Positions 40,663 through 49,815 of a stretch of 64,000 nt of DNA are shown here, in pieces. The DNA lies in assembly GCF_027594745.1 (NCBI RefSeq), contig NZ_CP110854.1:1583501-1647500 (forward strand). The letters run 5' to 3'. The notes under the pieces were generated by a model. It was not told where the DNA came from. It was given only the letters and a program-made list of their open reading frames with translations, and did no database searches. The DNA is from Saprospira grandis (lineage in GTDB: Bacteria; Bacteroidota; Bacteroidia; Chitinophagales; Saprospiraceae). How positions within the stretch are numbered: the stretch's first letter is position 1; each line of letters starts with the position of its first letter. Both the position numbers and the translations under genes were made by a program.

Positions 40663-43600
40663 CTATTGCTTTTGGATCAATTGGTCTTGGCCATTGATAC
40701 GGAGCAAATAGTGAGCTGCAGGGAAATTGCTAAGATCAAAGCTCATTTGACCAGATGTGGGGGCATCGGCCTGAGTTTTTTCTAGCAAGAGTTGGCCCTG
40801 CATATTGTAGACCTGAAGATGCAGGTCTTGGGTTTGGTTTTGCTCAAAGCTGACAAAGTATTGGCCCTGGCTGGGGTTAGGGAACACCTTGAAGCTAGTG
40901 TTGAGCAATTCGACTTGGCGAGTACTAGTGGGGCTAGAAATAATGGCCTCACTAAGGTTAGTGATTACGGGCGCATTAAAGTCAAAGTAGATCGCCGCCT
41001 TGTTGGGAATTACAGAGCCTAAGGGCAAGTTAGGGTCTCTGTCGATGCTATAATTGATAAATCCATGGCTGCCAGGCTCATCACTATCGGCATCGGGGAG
41101 ATTGATATTGTTGAAAGTAAATACGAGGATATTTCCGTTTTCAACCGTCATTGTAGCGGGATGAGAGAACTGTAGATTGCGTAGGCTACTCATATCAAAG
41201 CTAGCATCTAGGGTATCGCGGACCACCACGGTATAAGCGGGGGCAGTACCTAGGTTTTGGAAATGGATCGTATAGTCCAAAACATCATCTTGTTCAAAGA
41301 TTTCGGCTTGTCCGCGGGGGTCGCCAGAGCGAGTTGGGCGAAGAACGATCTCGTTAGGATCCCAAGATCCCACTACAATTAGGCTGTCTACATCTGTATT
41401 ATTAGCGGGAGTAGCATCGCCAGAGATGGGGGTAATGGCTACGCTATTGGCTACTTGATTACCTAGGGCCACTGTAGTGGGTGTGCTTAGGTAGATGCGG
41501 ATAAGTCCACATTCTCCAGCGCCCAAGTTATTGGCGGTAAAGGTAATATTGTTATTTACGGCATCATGAGACGTCATCATTGCATTGCTATAGCTATAGT
41601 AAGTAGCATTAGCATAGTTGGGGTTCATGGCCGTAGAGTTAAACTCTAGTTGGCTATCATAATCTACCGTGATCGTTGCATTTTGGGTAGTATTTCCATC
41701 ATTGCAGTAGTAGACATAAGTATAGAGGTCAAAACCAGGAGTAGAGGTACTATAGTGGACCAAATTCACACGAAGGTCATTGACGGGGGGATGCGTGACC
41801 ACAAAATCGTTTCCACCATAATAGCCTCCCACATTAGCGGCATTGACGTTAATATTGGCGGCGGGGCAGAGTTGGCTACTTACGCCATCGGGTAGAAGCT
41901 CTACCGTATAGTTTCCGGTTTGCGTTACAGTAAACTGATAGTAGCCGTATTGGTTAGTTGTTGTGATAATACCAGCGGGTTGTAGGCGAACAAGGCGGAA
42001 AGCCTCGGCAGTACCTTGGGCACAAGTAGCGCCAGCGGTATTATCGGTTACTCGTCCAGCGATCATGATAGCACAGCTAGAATCTTGATCGAGGAAGAAG
42101 GTACGTGCAGTTTGGCAGCTATCATCGGTAATGGTTACCGTATATACCCCAGAAGCGAGGTTATTCAAGTTGGGGCCAGTGTCGCCAGTATTCCAAACAA
42201 ACTGAGGATTGCTAAAGCCAGTGGGATTTAGGGCAATAGCGCCTAGAGAATCCACACAGTTGGCGGGCGTCATGCTGGGGTTGATCGTTCCGCTACCGTT
42301 TACGATTAGGCTATCTAGATAAACCGAGCAGCCAGAGCTATCATAAACATAAACAGAGTAGAAGCCAGGGGCTAGGTTGCTTTGGTCTTCTTGCCAGCCG
42401 TTACTTACATTATTGGACCAGCTATACATATACATGCCATCGCCTCCGCTTACCGTCAAATCAATGGCGCCATCATTTTGGCCACAAGAAGCATCGTTAA
42501 TAGTATAGCCTACTTGCATAGGCGCTTGGCTATTGACTTGTACTGAGCTTACGGCTGTACAGCCATTGGCATCAGTTACGGTTAGGCTATACAAGCCTGC
42601 TCCATTTACGGCATAAGCATCATGGATATTATTCTGTGTAGTGACGGTGAGTCCGGTGCTCCAGCTATAAGTATAAGGGGCGGCGCCATTCCATACATAA
42701 GCAGAAAGTGTATCGGCGGGACAACCTTGGCTATAGGTATAGGCCTGCATATTGCAGACAGGTTGTTGATTACAGTTGGTTGTATCTACATAATAATTAG
42801 TAGAAGCGGTACAGCCTGCGGCATCGGTTACCGTGACCATATAGTTAAATCCTGCAACTAGGTTACTAATGCTTGCTGTTGTTTGTCCATTAGACCAAGC
42901 ATAAGAATAAGGAGATGTTCCGCCAGAAGGCATAGCATGCACCCAGTTAGCGGGGCAGCCAATGCTATCTTCCGATATAAAGATAGAGATGTTACAGGGC
43001 TGCTGCTGATTACAGTTGGTCGTATCTACATAATAATTAGTAGAAGCGGTACAGCCTGCGGCATCGGTTACCGTGACCATATAGTTAAATCCTGCAACTA
43101 GGTTACTAATGCTTGCCGTTGTTTGTCCATTAGACCAAGCATAAGAATAAGGAGCTGTTCCGCCAGAGGGCATAGCATGCACCCAGTTAGCGGGGCAGCC
43201 AATGCTATCGTCCAGCATCAAGATAGAGATATTACAGGGTGGTTGTTGATTGCAAAGGGTATCAATATAATAGTTGGTCGTATCGGCACAACCATTGGCA
43301 TCAATAACAACTAAGCTATAATTTTGAGCGGCGGCTAGGTTAGCAATAGAGCTAGTTGTAGCCCCATTGCTCCAATGGTAAGTATAGGGGGCTGTACCTG
43401 CAGAAGCGCCAGCAAAAAGTGTATTTACCGGACAGCTGGCGGTATCGGGAAAAATTGTTGCCTGAGGGCCATTGCCTCCACCTACCGTATAGGTTTGGCT
43501 TTCGTAGCATTGTGTGGTGCTATCATACGCTTGTACGGTATAGCTGCCGGCAGGAACATTAGCGAGCGTCATGCCTGAGCCCACATACTGCCAGTTGGCA

Positions 43601-43995
43601 TTGTACCAGCGTAGGTCATAGGGGCCAGAGCCAGAGACCGACAATTGAATTTGGCCGTTATTGTTTCCACAGCTAGCATCAAAAACGCTAGCCGTTAGGC
43701 TAAAGGTATTGACCACAATAGTGTCGGTAGTGGTACAACCATTGGCATCTTGCACCGTTACACTATAGGTCCCTAAGCTGGGGGTGGCAATAAAATTAGT
43801 AGTGGCGCCTGTGCTCCACTGATAGGTGTAAGGGGCTTGCCCACCAGAGGTATAGGCCTGAACAAATTGAGCAGGGCAAGTAGAACTATCGGGATAGGCA
43901 TATACCCGAAAGTTACCACATTGGGCCATAAGCTCTCCGCTGCCCAAAAAGGCCAACAGAAAACTTAAACTGAGATAAAATCTTTTCCAATTCAT
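40663..43995 (-). CDS. Large secreted SprB-repeat-like protein with type IX sorting tail
   Basis: A 1110-aa surface protein. Signal peptide MNWKRFYLSLSFLLAFLGSGELMAQ. Residues about 30-640 are a chain of SprB-like repeats of 75-80 residues, each with GGxAPYTYxWSxGxTT, a SLVVTDANGC-type strand and cysteines; two successive repeats (about 245-405) are nearly identical. Then a carboxypeptidase-regulatory-like segment (AGRVTDNTAG... NQYGYYQFTVTQTGNYTVEL), DUF11-like repeats with DPNEI and YTIHFQNLGTAPAYTVVVRDTL, and a type IX C-terminal domain (FKVFPNPSQGQYFVSF to LIQKQ). SprB carries gliding in Flavobacterium; this shorter relative is probably an adhesin. Confidence 0.88.
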   Translation of the reverse strand: MNWKRFYLSLSFLLAFLGSGELMAQCGNFRVYAYPDSSTCPAQFVQAYTSGGQAPYTYQWSTGATTNFIATPSLGTYSVTVQDANGCTTTDTIVVNTFSLTASVFDASCGNNNGQIQLSVSGSGPYDLRWYNANWQYVGSGMTLANVPAGSYTVQAYDSTTQCYESQTYTVGGGNGPQATIFPDTASCPVNTLFAGASAGTAPYTYHWSNGATTSSIANLAAAQNYSLVVIDANGCADTTNYYIDTLCNQQPPCNISILMLDDSIGCPANWVHAMPSGGTAPYSYAWSNGQTTASISNLVAGFNYMVTVTDAAGCTASTNYYVDTTNCNQQQPCNISIFISEDSIGCPANWVHAMPSGGTSPYSYAWSNGQTTASISNLVAGFNYMVTVTDAAGCTASTNYYVDTTNCNQQPVCNMQAYTYSQGCPADTLSAYVWNGAAPYTYSWSTGLTVTTQNNIHDAYAVNGAGLYSLTVTDANGCTAVSSVQVNSQAPMQVGYTINDASCGQNDGAIDLTVSGGDGMYMYSWSNNVSNGWQEDQSNLAPGFYSVYVYDSSGCSVYLDSLIVNGSGTINPSMTPANCVDSLGAIALNPTGFSNPQFVWNTGDTGPNLNNLASGVYTVTITDDSCQTARTFFLDQDSSCAIMIAGRVTDNTAGATCAQGTAEAFRLVRLQPAGIITTTNQYGYYQFTVTQTGNYTVELLPDGVSSQLCPAANINVNAANVGGYYGGNDFVVTHPPVNDLRVNLVHYSTSTPGFDLYTYVYYCNDGNTTQNATITVDYDSQLEFNSTAMNPNYANATYYSYSNAMMTSHDAVNNNITFTANNLGAGECGLIRIYLSTPTTVALGNQVANSVAITPISGDATPANNTDVDSLIVVGSWDPNEIVLRPTRSGDPRGQAEIFEQDDVLDYTIHFQNLGTAPAYTVVVRDTLDASFDMSSLRNLQFSHPATMTVENGNILVFTFNNINLPDADSDEPGSHGFINYSIDRDPNLPLGSVIPNKAAIYFDFNAPVITNLSEAIISSPTSTRQVELLNTSFKVFPNPSQGQYFVSFEQNQTQDLHLQVYNMQGQLLLEKTQADAPTSGQMSFDLSNFPAAHYLLRINGQDQLIQKQ
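42767..43246 (-). repeat. Two near-identical 240-bp direct repeats in the adhesin gene
   Basis: The word TGATTACAGTTGGT recurs at 42767 and 43007, and the 240 bp that follow differ by few bases. The unit encodes one 80-residue SprB-like repeat, so the duplication is recent and in frame. Confidence 0.9.
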
Positions 43996-44177
43996 AATCT
44001 AAATGATTTAAGGGGGAGATAATGCGCTTATTGGCTTTTCATATTCTCAAAGAACGGCCTTTGGAGCTAGCTATCGAAATAGCTTTTCGGGCATTTGTCA
44101 AGATTTATTTTTATCAAGGTCCATTTTAAAGGGTTTTTGATCTAACTTTGTCAATTTTTTATTTTTATTATTTTTTT
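43996..44177. other. AT-rich upstream region of the adhesin gene
   Basis: About 180 bp without a gene. It holds AGCTAGCTATCGAAATAGCT-like short inverted words, and a plus-strand TAACTTTG at 44143-44150, but no convincing minus-strand promoter pair. Confidence 0.4.
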
Positions 44178-44372
44178 GGGGCTGCCGCTACGCCCTTCGG
44201 TTGTCGAACTGGCGCCCCTTTGGGGCTGGTTGTCCCTATGGTCGGGTCGGGCTGTCCGCAGCTCGCTGCTCGCTCGGCCCTGCGCGGGCTGCGCCCGCTA
44301 GGTCTGCCGCCTGCGGCGGCCCTGCTCTCATCCCTCAGCCGAGGGCCTTCGGCCCTGCTAGATGCAGAAGGG
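44178..44372 (+). repeat. GC-rich structured intergenic repeat, copy 18 (type A)
   Basis: GGGGCTGCC start after T7, a GTCGAACTGGCGCCCC module, core variant CTCGCTGCTCGCTCGGCCC, arms GCGGGC-TGC-GCCCGC and CCGCC-TGC-GGCGG, ATCCCTCAGCC at 44340 and a last arm GGGCC-TTC-GGCCC ending GGGCCAAAA at the phoH terminator. Confidence 0.9.
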
Positions 44373-44408
44373 CCAAAAAAAATCCCTCAGGAGTTTTTCC
44401 TGAGGGAT
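44373..44408 (-). terminator. Terminator of phoH
   Basis: Arms ATCCCTCAGGA and TCCTGAGGGAT (44382-44392, 44398-44408), then U8 on the minus strand leading into the end of repeat copy 18. Confidence 0.9.
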
Positions 44409-44430
44409 AGATCATAAATGCCCGCTCATT

Positions 44431-45450
44431 TTAATAAGGGTCATTATTTCGCTCATCTTCTTTTTTTCGTCGCCAATCTTCTCGGCGGCTTTCTTGGGCG
44501 GCATCATCTCGGTCATAGGCATGAATAATTTCCTTAACGAGACGGTGGCGGACCACATCGCTAGCATCCAGATAAAGTTGGCCAATACCGTCTACGCCTT
44601 TAAGGATGCGTAGAGCTCGAATCAGGCCAGACTGTTGTTTTCTGGGCAAGTCAATTTGAGAGAGGTCGCCAGTAATGATACATTTTGCATTGGGGCCCAG
44701 GCGGGTCAAAAACATTTTGAGCTGCATTTCTGTGGTATTTTGGGCCTCATCCAAAATCACGAAGGCATCATCTAGGGTGCGGCCTCGCATAAAGGCGAGA
44801 GGGGCCACCTCAATAATGCGGTTTTGCATAAAGTAATTGAGCTTATCGGGCAGAATCATATCATCTAGGGCATCATAGAGGGGGCGTAGATAAGGATCGA
44901 TCTTATCTTTGAGGTCGCCGGGTAAAAAGCCTAGATTTTCGCCAGCTTCTACAGCGGGCCGAGTGAGAATAATTCTTTTGACGATATTTTGCTTGAGGGC
45001 GCGGACGGCCATAGCCACAGCCGTATAGGTTTTTCCTGTTCCGGCTGGCCCGATCGCAAAGACCAGGTCGTTAATATCGGCCAATTCGACTAATTTCTTT
45101 TGGTTGCGGGTACGCGGGGTAATGGGTTTTCCAGAGCGGCCATATACAATTGCATTGCGATTGACCTTGCGCAATTTGCTCTCGAAGGGATTTTCTCCTT
45201 TGAGCATATCTTTAATTGCCTGTGGGTGCAGCTCGCCTAATTGCTGGAGCATTTTGACCATCAGCTCTAGTTTATGTTTTACCTCTTGCACCCTTTGTTT
45301 TTCTCCGCTAATGCGGACGGTATTGCCTCGGGGCGTAATTTTTAGGTCGGGATAGCTGGCTTGCAGCAAAGCGAGTTTGCTATCGTTTTGTCCGTAAAAA
45401 TCAATCAGCTCTACATTCTCGAGGATGAATAGGATTTCGCTAGTTGCCAT
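44431..45450 (-). CDS. phoH: PhoH-like ATPase
   Basis: A 339-aa PhoH/PhoL-type P-loop ATPase from the ATG at 45450 (MATSEILFILENVELIDFYG); the longer frame to 45504 overlaps a -7 element and is rejected. Residues 1-100 are the N-terminal nucleic-acid-binding-like region (KITPRGNTVRISGEKQRV); then KPITPRTRNQKKLVE, Walker A GPAGTGKTYTAVAMAV, RPAVEAGENLGFLPGD, Walker B AFVILDEAQNTTEMQLK, and CIITGDLSQIDLP. Family members probably act in RNA metabolism with YbeY, which is not in the window. It ends in a charged tail. Confidence 0.93.
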   Translation of the reverse strand: MATSEILFILENVELIDFYGQNDSKLALLQASYPDLKITPRGNTVRISGEKQRVQEVKHKLELMVKMLQQLGELHPQAIKDMLKGENPFESKLRKVNRNAIVYGRSGKPITPRTRNQKKLVELADINDLVFAIGPAGTGKTYTAVAMAVRALKQNIVKRIILTRPAVEAGENLGFLPGDLKDKIDPYLRPLYDALDDMILPDKLNYFMQNRIIEVAPLAFMRGRTLDDAFVILDEAQNTTEMQLKMFLTRLGPNAKCIITGDLSQIDLPRKQQSGLIRALRILKGVDGIGQLYLDASDVVRHRLVKEIIHAYDRDDAAQESRREDWRRKKEDERNNDPY

Positions 45451-45501
45451 GATAAATTGTTGGTTAGTGAAGGGCTTCAGTCGTTGAGGACTGGAGACGC
45501 A

Positions 45502-45509
45502 CAAACTTA
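45502..45509 (-). promoter_or_regulatory. Probable -7 element for phoH
   Basis: Minus strand TAAGTTTG (TAnnTTTG), 52 bp before the ATG at 45450; -33 weak. Confidence 0.5.
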
Positions 45510-45596
45510 CAATTTTTGGGGCATCTTTGTTCCCCGCCTTTTAAAAAAAGAAGTTTGGCCCCTTTATTTGGCGACCTACAGGGCCGAAGGCCCGCA

Positions 45597-45710
45597 GGCC
45601 TAGCGATGTGCAGGGGGGGCCGCAGGGCCAGACCAAGCTGGCGAAGCCTGCGCAGGGCCGAGCGAATAGCGAGCCCCGAAACGTAGCGCCCGCCGCAGGC
45701 GGGAGGCCCC
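45597..45710 (-). repeat. GC-rich structured intergenic repeat, copy 19 (type B)
   Basis: Minus strand: GGGGCCTCCCGCC-TGC-GGCGGGCGC start, core variant CTCGCTATTCGCTCGGCCC, end ATCGCTAGGCC. GGGG joins the U-tract of the terminator of the coiled-coil gene. Confidence 0.92.
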
Positions 45711-45750
45711 AAAAAAATAAAAAAGCCCCTCAGACTAGAGGAGCTTTTGG
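45711..45750 (-). terminator. Terminator of the coiled-coil gene
   Basis: On the minus strand AAAAGCTCCTC and GAGGGGCTTTT pair with a 6-nt loop (one G-U), followed by U-rich TTTTTATTTTTTT and then GGGG of repeat copy 19. Confidence 0.88.
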
Positions 45751-45752
45751 TT

Positions 45753-46454
45753 TTATTTATTGGCCTTAATTTTTTGCTTGAGTTCTTCAACCACCTGCGT
45801 TTGGTCATCGACCTCTTTCTTTTTGGTCCCTTGATCTTCCTTAGACTTCTTGATATCCTCTTCGGCCTGTTTGATATTTTCCTCCATCTTCTTGATAGTC
45901 TCCTTATAGTCCTCGATATCTTTGGTGAGTTTCTTCTCGTCTTTTTCGAGTTCCTTCATATCCTTCTCTAGCTCCTTGAGGGTTTTTTCCTCGGCTTTGA
46001 GGAGGTCTTCGAGTAGATCGGCGCTTAGTTTTTTGGTAAACTTATTCACGACTTCCTCGGCTACTTGGAACTGATTGGGAAATTCTTTTTGCGAGAGGTA
46101 GCTCACGCCTAGGTTGAACCAGATCACGATTTCGGCGCCTTCTTCGCCTTTATCTTGGACCATAGCGTAGATATCTACGGTATTTTCGCTCATATCTTTG
46201 ACTGTAGCATCATCAGAGATATAGAGTTTATCTTTCTTTTTGTACTTCACTTTGCCTTTATAATTTTTCTTGACAAAGGTTTTCCAGATATCGCCCACCT
46301 TATCGGCAGAGCAATTGGGGAGGTCTACGACTAGGGCATTGTGGGCGCCTTCAGACATAGTACGCACCTCTTCTTTGAGGGTGGCTTTTACTTGGGCCTG
46401 AGCCTGAAAAGCGAAGGCAAAAAAGAGGAGGAGAATAAAGCTAATTTGTTTCAT
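45753..46454 (-). CDS. Secreted coiled-coil protein of unknown function
   Basis: A 233-aa protein with signal peptide MKQISFILLLFFAFAFQAQAQ. Residues about 25-140 are a mixed alpha/beta region (NALVVDLPNCSADKVGDIWK, GKVKYKKKDKLYISD, AEIVIWFNLGVSYLS). Residues about 150-230 are a strongly charged coiled coil of Lys/Glu heptads (LKELEKDMKELEKDEKKL). Likely periplasmic. I recognise the general type from Bacteroidota but no function. Confidence 0.7.
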   Translation of the reverse strand: MKQISFILLLFFAFAFQAQAQVKATLKEEVRTMSEGAHNALVVDLPNCSADKVGDIWKTFVKKNYKGKVKYKKKDKLYISDDATVKDMSENTVDIYAMVQDKGEEGAEIVIWFNLGVSYLSQKEFPNQFQVAEEVVNKFTKKLSADLLEDLLKAEEKTLKELEKDMKELEKDEKKLTKDIEDYKETIKKMEENIKQAEEDIKKSKEDQGTKKKEVDDQTQVVEELKQKIKANK

Positions 46455-46612
46455 TTTGTGGTTGTTGAGGCGCTAAAAAGCGCTGTTTATAAATTGTAAT
46501 TTGATTTAGGGAGCTAAAATAGGGGCTAAAGTCACATTAAAAGTAGAAAAATAAAGCCTTAGAGCCTGATTGTCTGCCCTGCTTTTGTATCTTTATCGAC
46601 AAAGTTCCTGGT

Positions 46613-47764
46613 TTGGGGAACAGTTTTCCAGAAAGCGACAAATTTCTGTCCATTTTGACGAATATCGAGACAAAACATAGCCTAATTCTAGGCCTCTTCA
46701 TTTGCTTTGCCTGTTTGTTTTTGCTTCCTTTGGGTCTATCGGCTCAGTTTGGCGAGCAGCAGCTTTTGGCGGCAGATGCTTTGAGTTTAAATATGCTGGT
46801 GGAAGAAAAGCAGGAGCAACAGGCGCCTCTGCTGGAGGATCCATTGGCCTTTGAGCAACTGCGTTTGGCTCCGCAAAAGCCAGCGCCAGCGCCTTATCGG
46901 GCGACAAAAATTTCTAGGGAGCATTATGTAGACAACCCCTATGACTTGGAGGATTTCAGCAATCCCTTCAATTTGCCCAAAAAGGGGCAGCAATTGGGGC
47001 AGCGCAAGGCCAAATTGGCCAAGGATGTAGATATGGATAAATTTTGGTCCGAATTATTTGCGCCCAAAGAGCAGCCTGCGGTTTTATCTACTTCTACGCA
47101 AAAAGCGAAGCGTCAGCCGGCATGGCTATTATTTGCCCTTTTGGGGCAGCTCTTACTATTTGCCTTTTTGCTCACGGCCTATCGCTCCGAGACCTACCGA
47201 GATTTTTGGGCCTATGGCAATTTGAATATTGCGGGCCAAGAAGAGCGAGAACAGCGGTTTCAGCAATGGTCGGCCTATAATATACTGAGCTATCTACAGG
47301 CGGGTTTTGCCCTAGGGAGCTTTATCTATTTGGCCAGCAACTTTATGCGTCTAGAAGAAGGCCAACTGCCCGATTGGAGCTTTGCGAACTTTGCCTTTTT
47401 GCTAGCTGCCACTACAGCCGCCTATACGGCCAGACAAGCGATTTTGCGGCTCTTGGGCGAGCTCTACCCCATTGGCCAAGAGATGAGCTTTTATGGCTAC
47501 CTCAATGCCAATCAGCACCGCATTATGGGCTTTAGCTTGCTGCCTATGCTCTTTTTGTTGGCCTATAGCGCTCCTGACTTGCAGGGCCTATTGCCTATGT
47601 TCTTGGCTAGCTTGCTCGGCCTTAGTTTTGCCTATACGGCCCTAAGAGCGGCATTTACTGCCCTTGATACAGTTCGATTTCATAAGTTTCAGTTTTTTCT
47701 TTACCTTTGCACCGTTGAAATAGCCCCCCCGCTAATTCTACTCAAATTCTTGTCTATCATTTAA
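46613..47764 (+). CDS. DUF4271 membrane protein, non-ATG start
   Basis: A protein of up to 383 aa with the C-terminal DUF4271 domain (about 175-380): several membrane helices and the characteristic GELYPIGQEMSFYGYLN, NQHRIMGFSLLPMLFLLAY and TLDTVRFHKFQFFLYLC-like stretches ending EIAPPLILLKFL. The N-terminal 130 residues after a signal-like segment (LILGLFICFACLFLLPLGLSAQ) are periplasmic and Pro/Gln/Lys-rich. There is no ATG before the signal segment; TTG at 46613 or TTG at 46655 must serve, the latter giving a tidier signal peptide. It precedes hemD by 24 bp, the usual neighbourhood of DUF4271 genes. Confidence 0.82.
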   Translation: MGNSFPESDKFLSILTNIETKHSLILGLFICFACLFLLPLGLSAQFGEQQLLAADALSLNMLVEEKQEQQAPLLEDPLAFEQLRLAPQKPAPAPYRATKISREHYVDNPYDLEDFSNPFNLPKKGQQLGQRKAKLAKDVDMDKFWSELFAPKEQPAVLSTSTQKAKRQPAWLLFALLGQLLLFAFLLTAYRSETYRDFWAYGNLNIAGQEEREQRFQQWSAYNILSYLQAGFALGSFIYLASNFMRLEEGQLPDWSFANFAFLLAATTAAYTARQAILRLLGELYPIGQEMSFYGYLNANQHRIMGFSLLPMLFLLAYSAPDLQGLLPMFLASLLGLSFAYTALRAAFTALDTVRFHKFQFFLYLCTVEIAPPLILLKFLSII

Positions 47765-47788
47765 CTATCAAAAGGGCCAAGGGAATAT

Positions 47789-48577
47789 ATGTCATCCGTG
47801 GAAGCAAAAGAAAGATTGAAGCGCGTAGAGAGTATTTTGGTGACTCAAATGACTACCAAAAATAATAAAGCTCCCTATGACCGCTTAGTAGAGAAGTACG
47901 GTATTAAGGTGGATTATCGCCCATTTACAGAGGTTCGGCCCGTTTCGGCCAAGGAGTTTCGCAAACAAAAGGTAAGGCTAGAAGAGTATTCGGCTATTAT
48001 TTTTACCTCTAAGTCGGCTATTGACCACTATTTTCGCCTTTGTGAGGAGATGCGCTATAAGGTGCCTGCAGAGACCAAGTATTTTTGCCTCTCTGAAGCG
48101 ATTGCCCTCTATTTGCAAAAGCATACCACTTACCGCAAGCGCCGTGTCTTTTTTGGCAAAAGAACCTTGCAAGACCTCAAACCTTATTTGCTGAAGCATA
48201 AGAAGAAAGAGACCTTCTTGCTGCCCTCTTCTAATTTGGGCAAAAAAGCCTATGAGACGTTCCTAGAAGCGGAAGGCTTTAATTTTGTCGTTTCTGAAAT
48301 GTACCTAGCAGCTAGCTCGGATATTTCTGATCTAGAGGATGTTTTCTATGATATTTTGGTCTTTTTTAGCCCATTGAGTCTAGACTCGCTCTACGATAAC
48401 TTTCCCGACTTTAAGCAAAATAATACTCGTATTGCCGTTTATGGCAATTCTACCGCCAAGGCCATTGAGGCCAAAGGCTTGTATATTGATATTAAGGTCC
48501 CTAATCCAGAGTTTCCTAAAATCCGCTCTATGGCCGAGGCTATTGAGCATTATATAAAGGAAGCCAACGACCTTTAA
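47789..48577 (+). CDS. hemD: Uroporphyrinogen-III synthase
   Basis: A 262-aa HemD, which closes and inverts ring D of hydroxymethylbilane in tetrapyrrole synthesis. HemD sequences diverge strongly; recognition rests on the two-lobe layout with SIIFTSKSAIDHYF-like (AIIFTSKSAIDHYF) at about 66-79, FLLPSSNLGKKAYETFL, DILVFFSPLSLDSL and the C-terminal RIAVYGNSTAKAIEAKGL. The first 25 residues are an extra charged N-terminus common in this phylum. The DUF4271 gene lies 24 bp upstream; no other hem gene is nearby. Confidence 0.88.
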   Translation: MSSVEAKERLKRVESILVTQMTTKNNKAPYDRLVEKYGIKVDYRPFTEVRPVSAKEFRKQKVRLEEYSAIIFTSKSAIDHYFRLCEEMRYKVPAETKYFCLSEAIALYLQKHTTYRKRRVFFGKRTLQDLKPYLLKHKKKETFLLPSSNLGKKAYETFLEAEGFNFVVSEMYLAASSDISDLEDVFYDILVFFSPLSLDSLYDNFPDFKQNNTRIAVYGNSTAKAIEAKGLYIDIKVPNPEFPKIRSMAEAIEHYIKEANDL

Positions 48578-48581
48578 GCTA

Positions 48582-48618
48582 AAAAAGGGCGAGCAGAAAT
48601 TCTGCTCGCCCTTTTTGT
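48582..48618. terminator. Terminator between hemD and the gldB-like gene
   Basis: GGGCGAGCAGAA and TTCTGCTCGCCC form a near-perfect stem flanked by A and T tracts, so it works for both convergent genes. Confidence 0.92.
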
Positions 48619-49707
48619 TTATTTTCTCGGCTTGTAGCGCTTCATAAAATGTTCGGGGCTACTTTCATTGAGGATTTCCTGAATAATGACTTGGTCTATT
48701 TCTCGGGGGCTGCTATTGGGGCGGTTATTTTTGAGCTCCAATCGCCGACGGCGGGCATACTGCCGCAAGATTTGGGTCCCTAACCAACTGCCCGAATTGC
48801 CCGGCAGGTCTAGCTCTGGCTTAAAAGGACCTACGGTTACGTATTTTCGGTATTTGGTGGCATCGCTGCTATATAAGAGGTCTTGCTCGCCCAAATAGTC
48901 CCAAAGGCCTTGTTCCCCTTTTTCGCAAAATTCAACTTGAAAGGCCGAAAAATTAAAGAGTAGACTGTCGGCGGTTTGAGGCAGAAAAGCCCCAGAGAGA
49001 AAGAACTTCTTGCCATTAAAAATCATCTCGTCAATCAAGCGGCTGCTTTCTCTTTTGGCCTGTTGCTCTACTAGACGATCGGCCAAGGCATAGGCCATTT
49101 TGGCCGAGATATGCTCTGCCGTTAGGGTTCTGCGCATATAGGCGTTTTTCAAGTTCGGATGGGCCAAATAACCAATATGGTTGGGGCCCAAAAAGAAGTC
49201 TAAGCCCAAACCCGAAAACTCTTCTAAGGTAAAGGTGCCATAATTGTAAAAGCTAAAGTAGGTATAGACCTTCTCAAAGGGATGCTTTTTGCCCCCAAAA
49301 TAATAGAGATAATGCGCTCCGGCCTGCTCCAAGTCTGCCTCTACCTGCTCCAAATTGGGATAAGCCAACTGAATACTATCATAGAGTAACTGCGATTCTT
49401 TAAAGTTGAGGAAACTCAGCAAGCGGGGGGCAAAATCTGGCCGATCATCAGGCATACCCATAATTTGGCCAAAATAAAGGGGGGCAAAATCCGGATACTT
49501 TTCCTTCAATTTCTCTATCCCTTCCTTTATCTTCGTACTGTCTTTAGGCAAGGCCATTAAGTCTTGCTCAAAACGAAAGATGTCTACCTTGGCCGATAGC
49601 TCGCCCAAATCTGGCTGGTATTTAGGCAGGCCCTCCTCTGAGCTACTACATGCCGTAAAGACCGAAAAAAGCAAGACAAAAGCCGATAGGCCCCAAAGAG
49701 TTTTCAT
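48619..49707 (-). CDS. gldB: GldB-like gliding motility lipoprotein
   Basis: A 362-aa lipoprotein: signal MKTLWGLSAFVLLFSVFTACSS with the lipobox cysteine at 20. It matches GldB in layout: DIFRFEQDLMAL, EKYPDFAPLYFGQIMGMPDD, the LGLDFFLGPNHIGYL segment, ALADRLVEQ and GSWLGTQILRQYARRRRLEL near the C-terminus. GldB is essential for gliding and type IX export in Flavobacterium, acting in the envelope. Similarity is by remembered motif, not alignment. It is divergent from the barrel gene at 49816, which may share its promoter region. Confidence 0.75.
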   Translation of the reverse strand: MKTLWGLSAFVLLFSVFTACSSSEEGLPKYQPDLGELSAKVDIFRFEQDLMALPKDSTKIKEGIEKLKEKYPDFAPLYFGQIMGMPDDRPDFAPRLLSFLNFKESQLLYDSIQLAYPNLEQVEADLEQAGAHYLYYFGGKKHPFEKVYTYFSFYNYGTFTLEEFSGLGLDFFLGPNHIGYLAHPNLKNAYMRRTLTAEHISAKMAYALADRLVEQQAKRESSRLIDEMIFNGKKFFLSGAFLPQTADSLLFNFSAFQVEFCEKGEQGLWDYLGEQDLLYSSDATKYRKYVTVGPFKPELDLPGNSGSWLGTQILRQYARRRRLELKNNRPNSSPREIDQVIIQEILNESSPEHFMKRYKPRK

Positions 49708-49815
49708 ATTTTACACTAATTTTGTGAGTTCAAGGAGTGGCTTGTCCCTGGTTTTCTGCTAAATACTCGCCAGTTGAAACACTCCACTATTTAATAGCTG
49801 CTAAAATAAAAAGTT

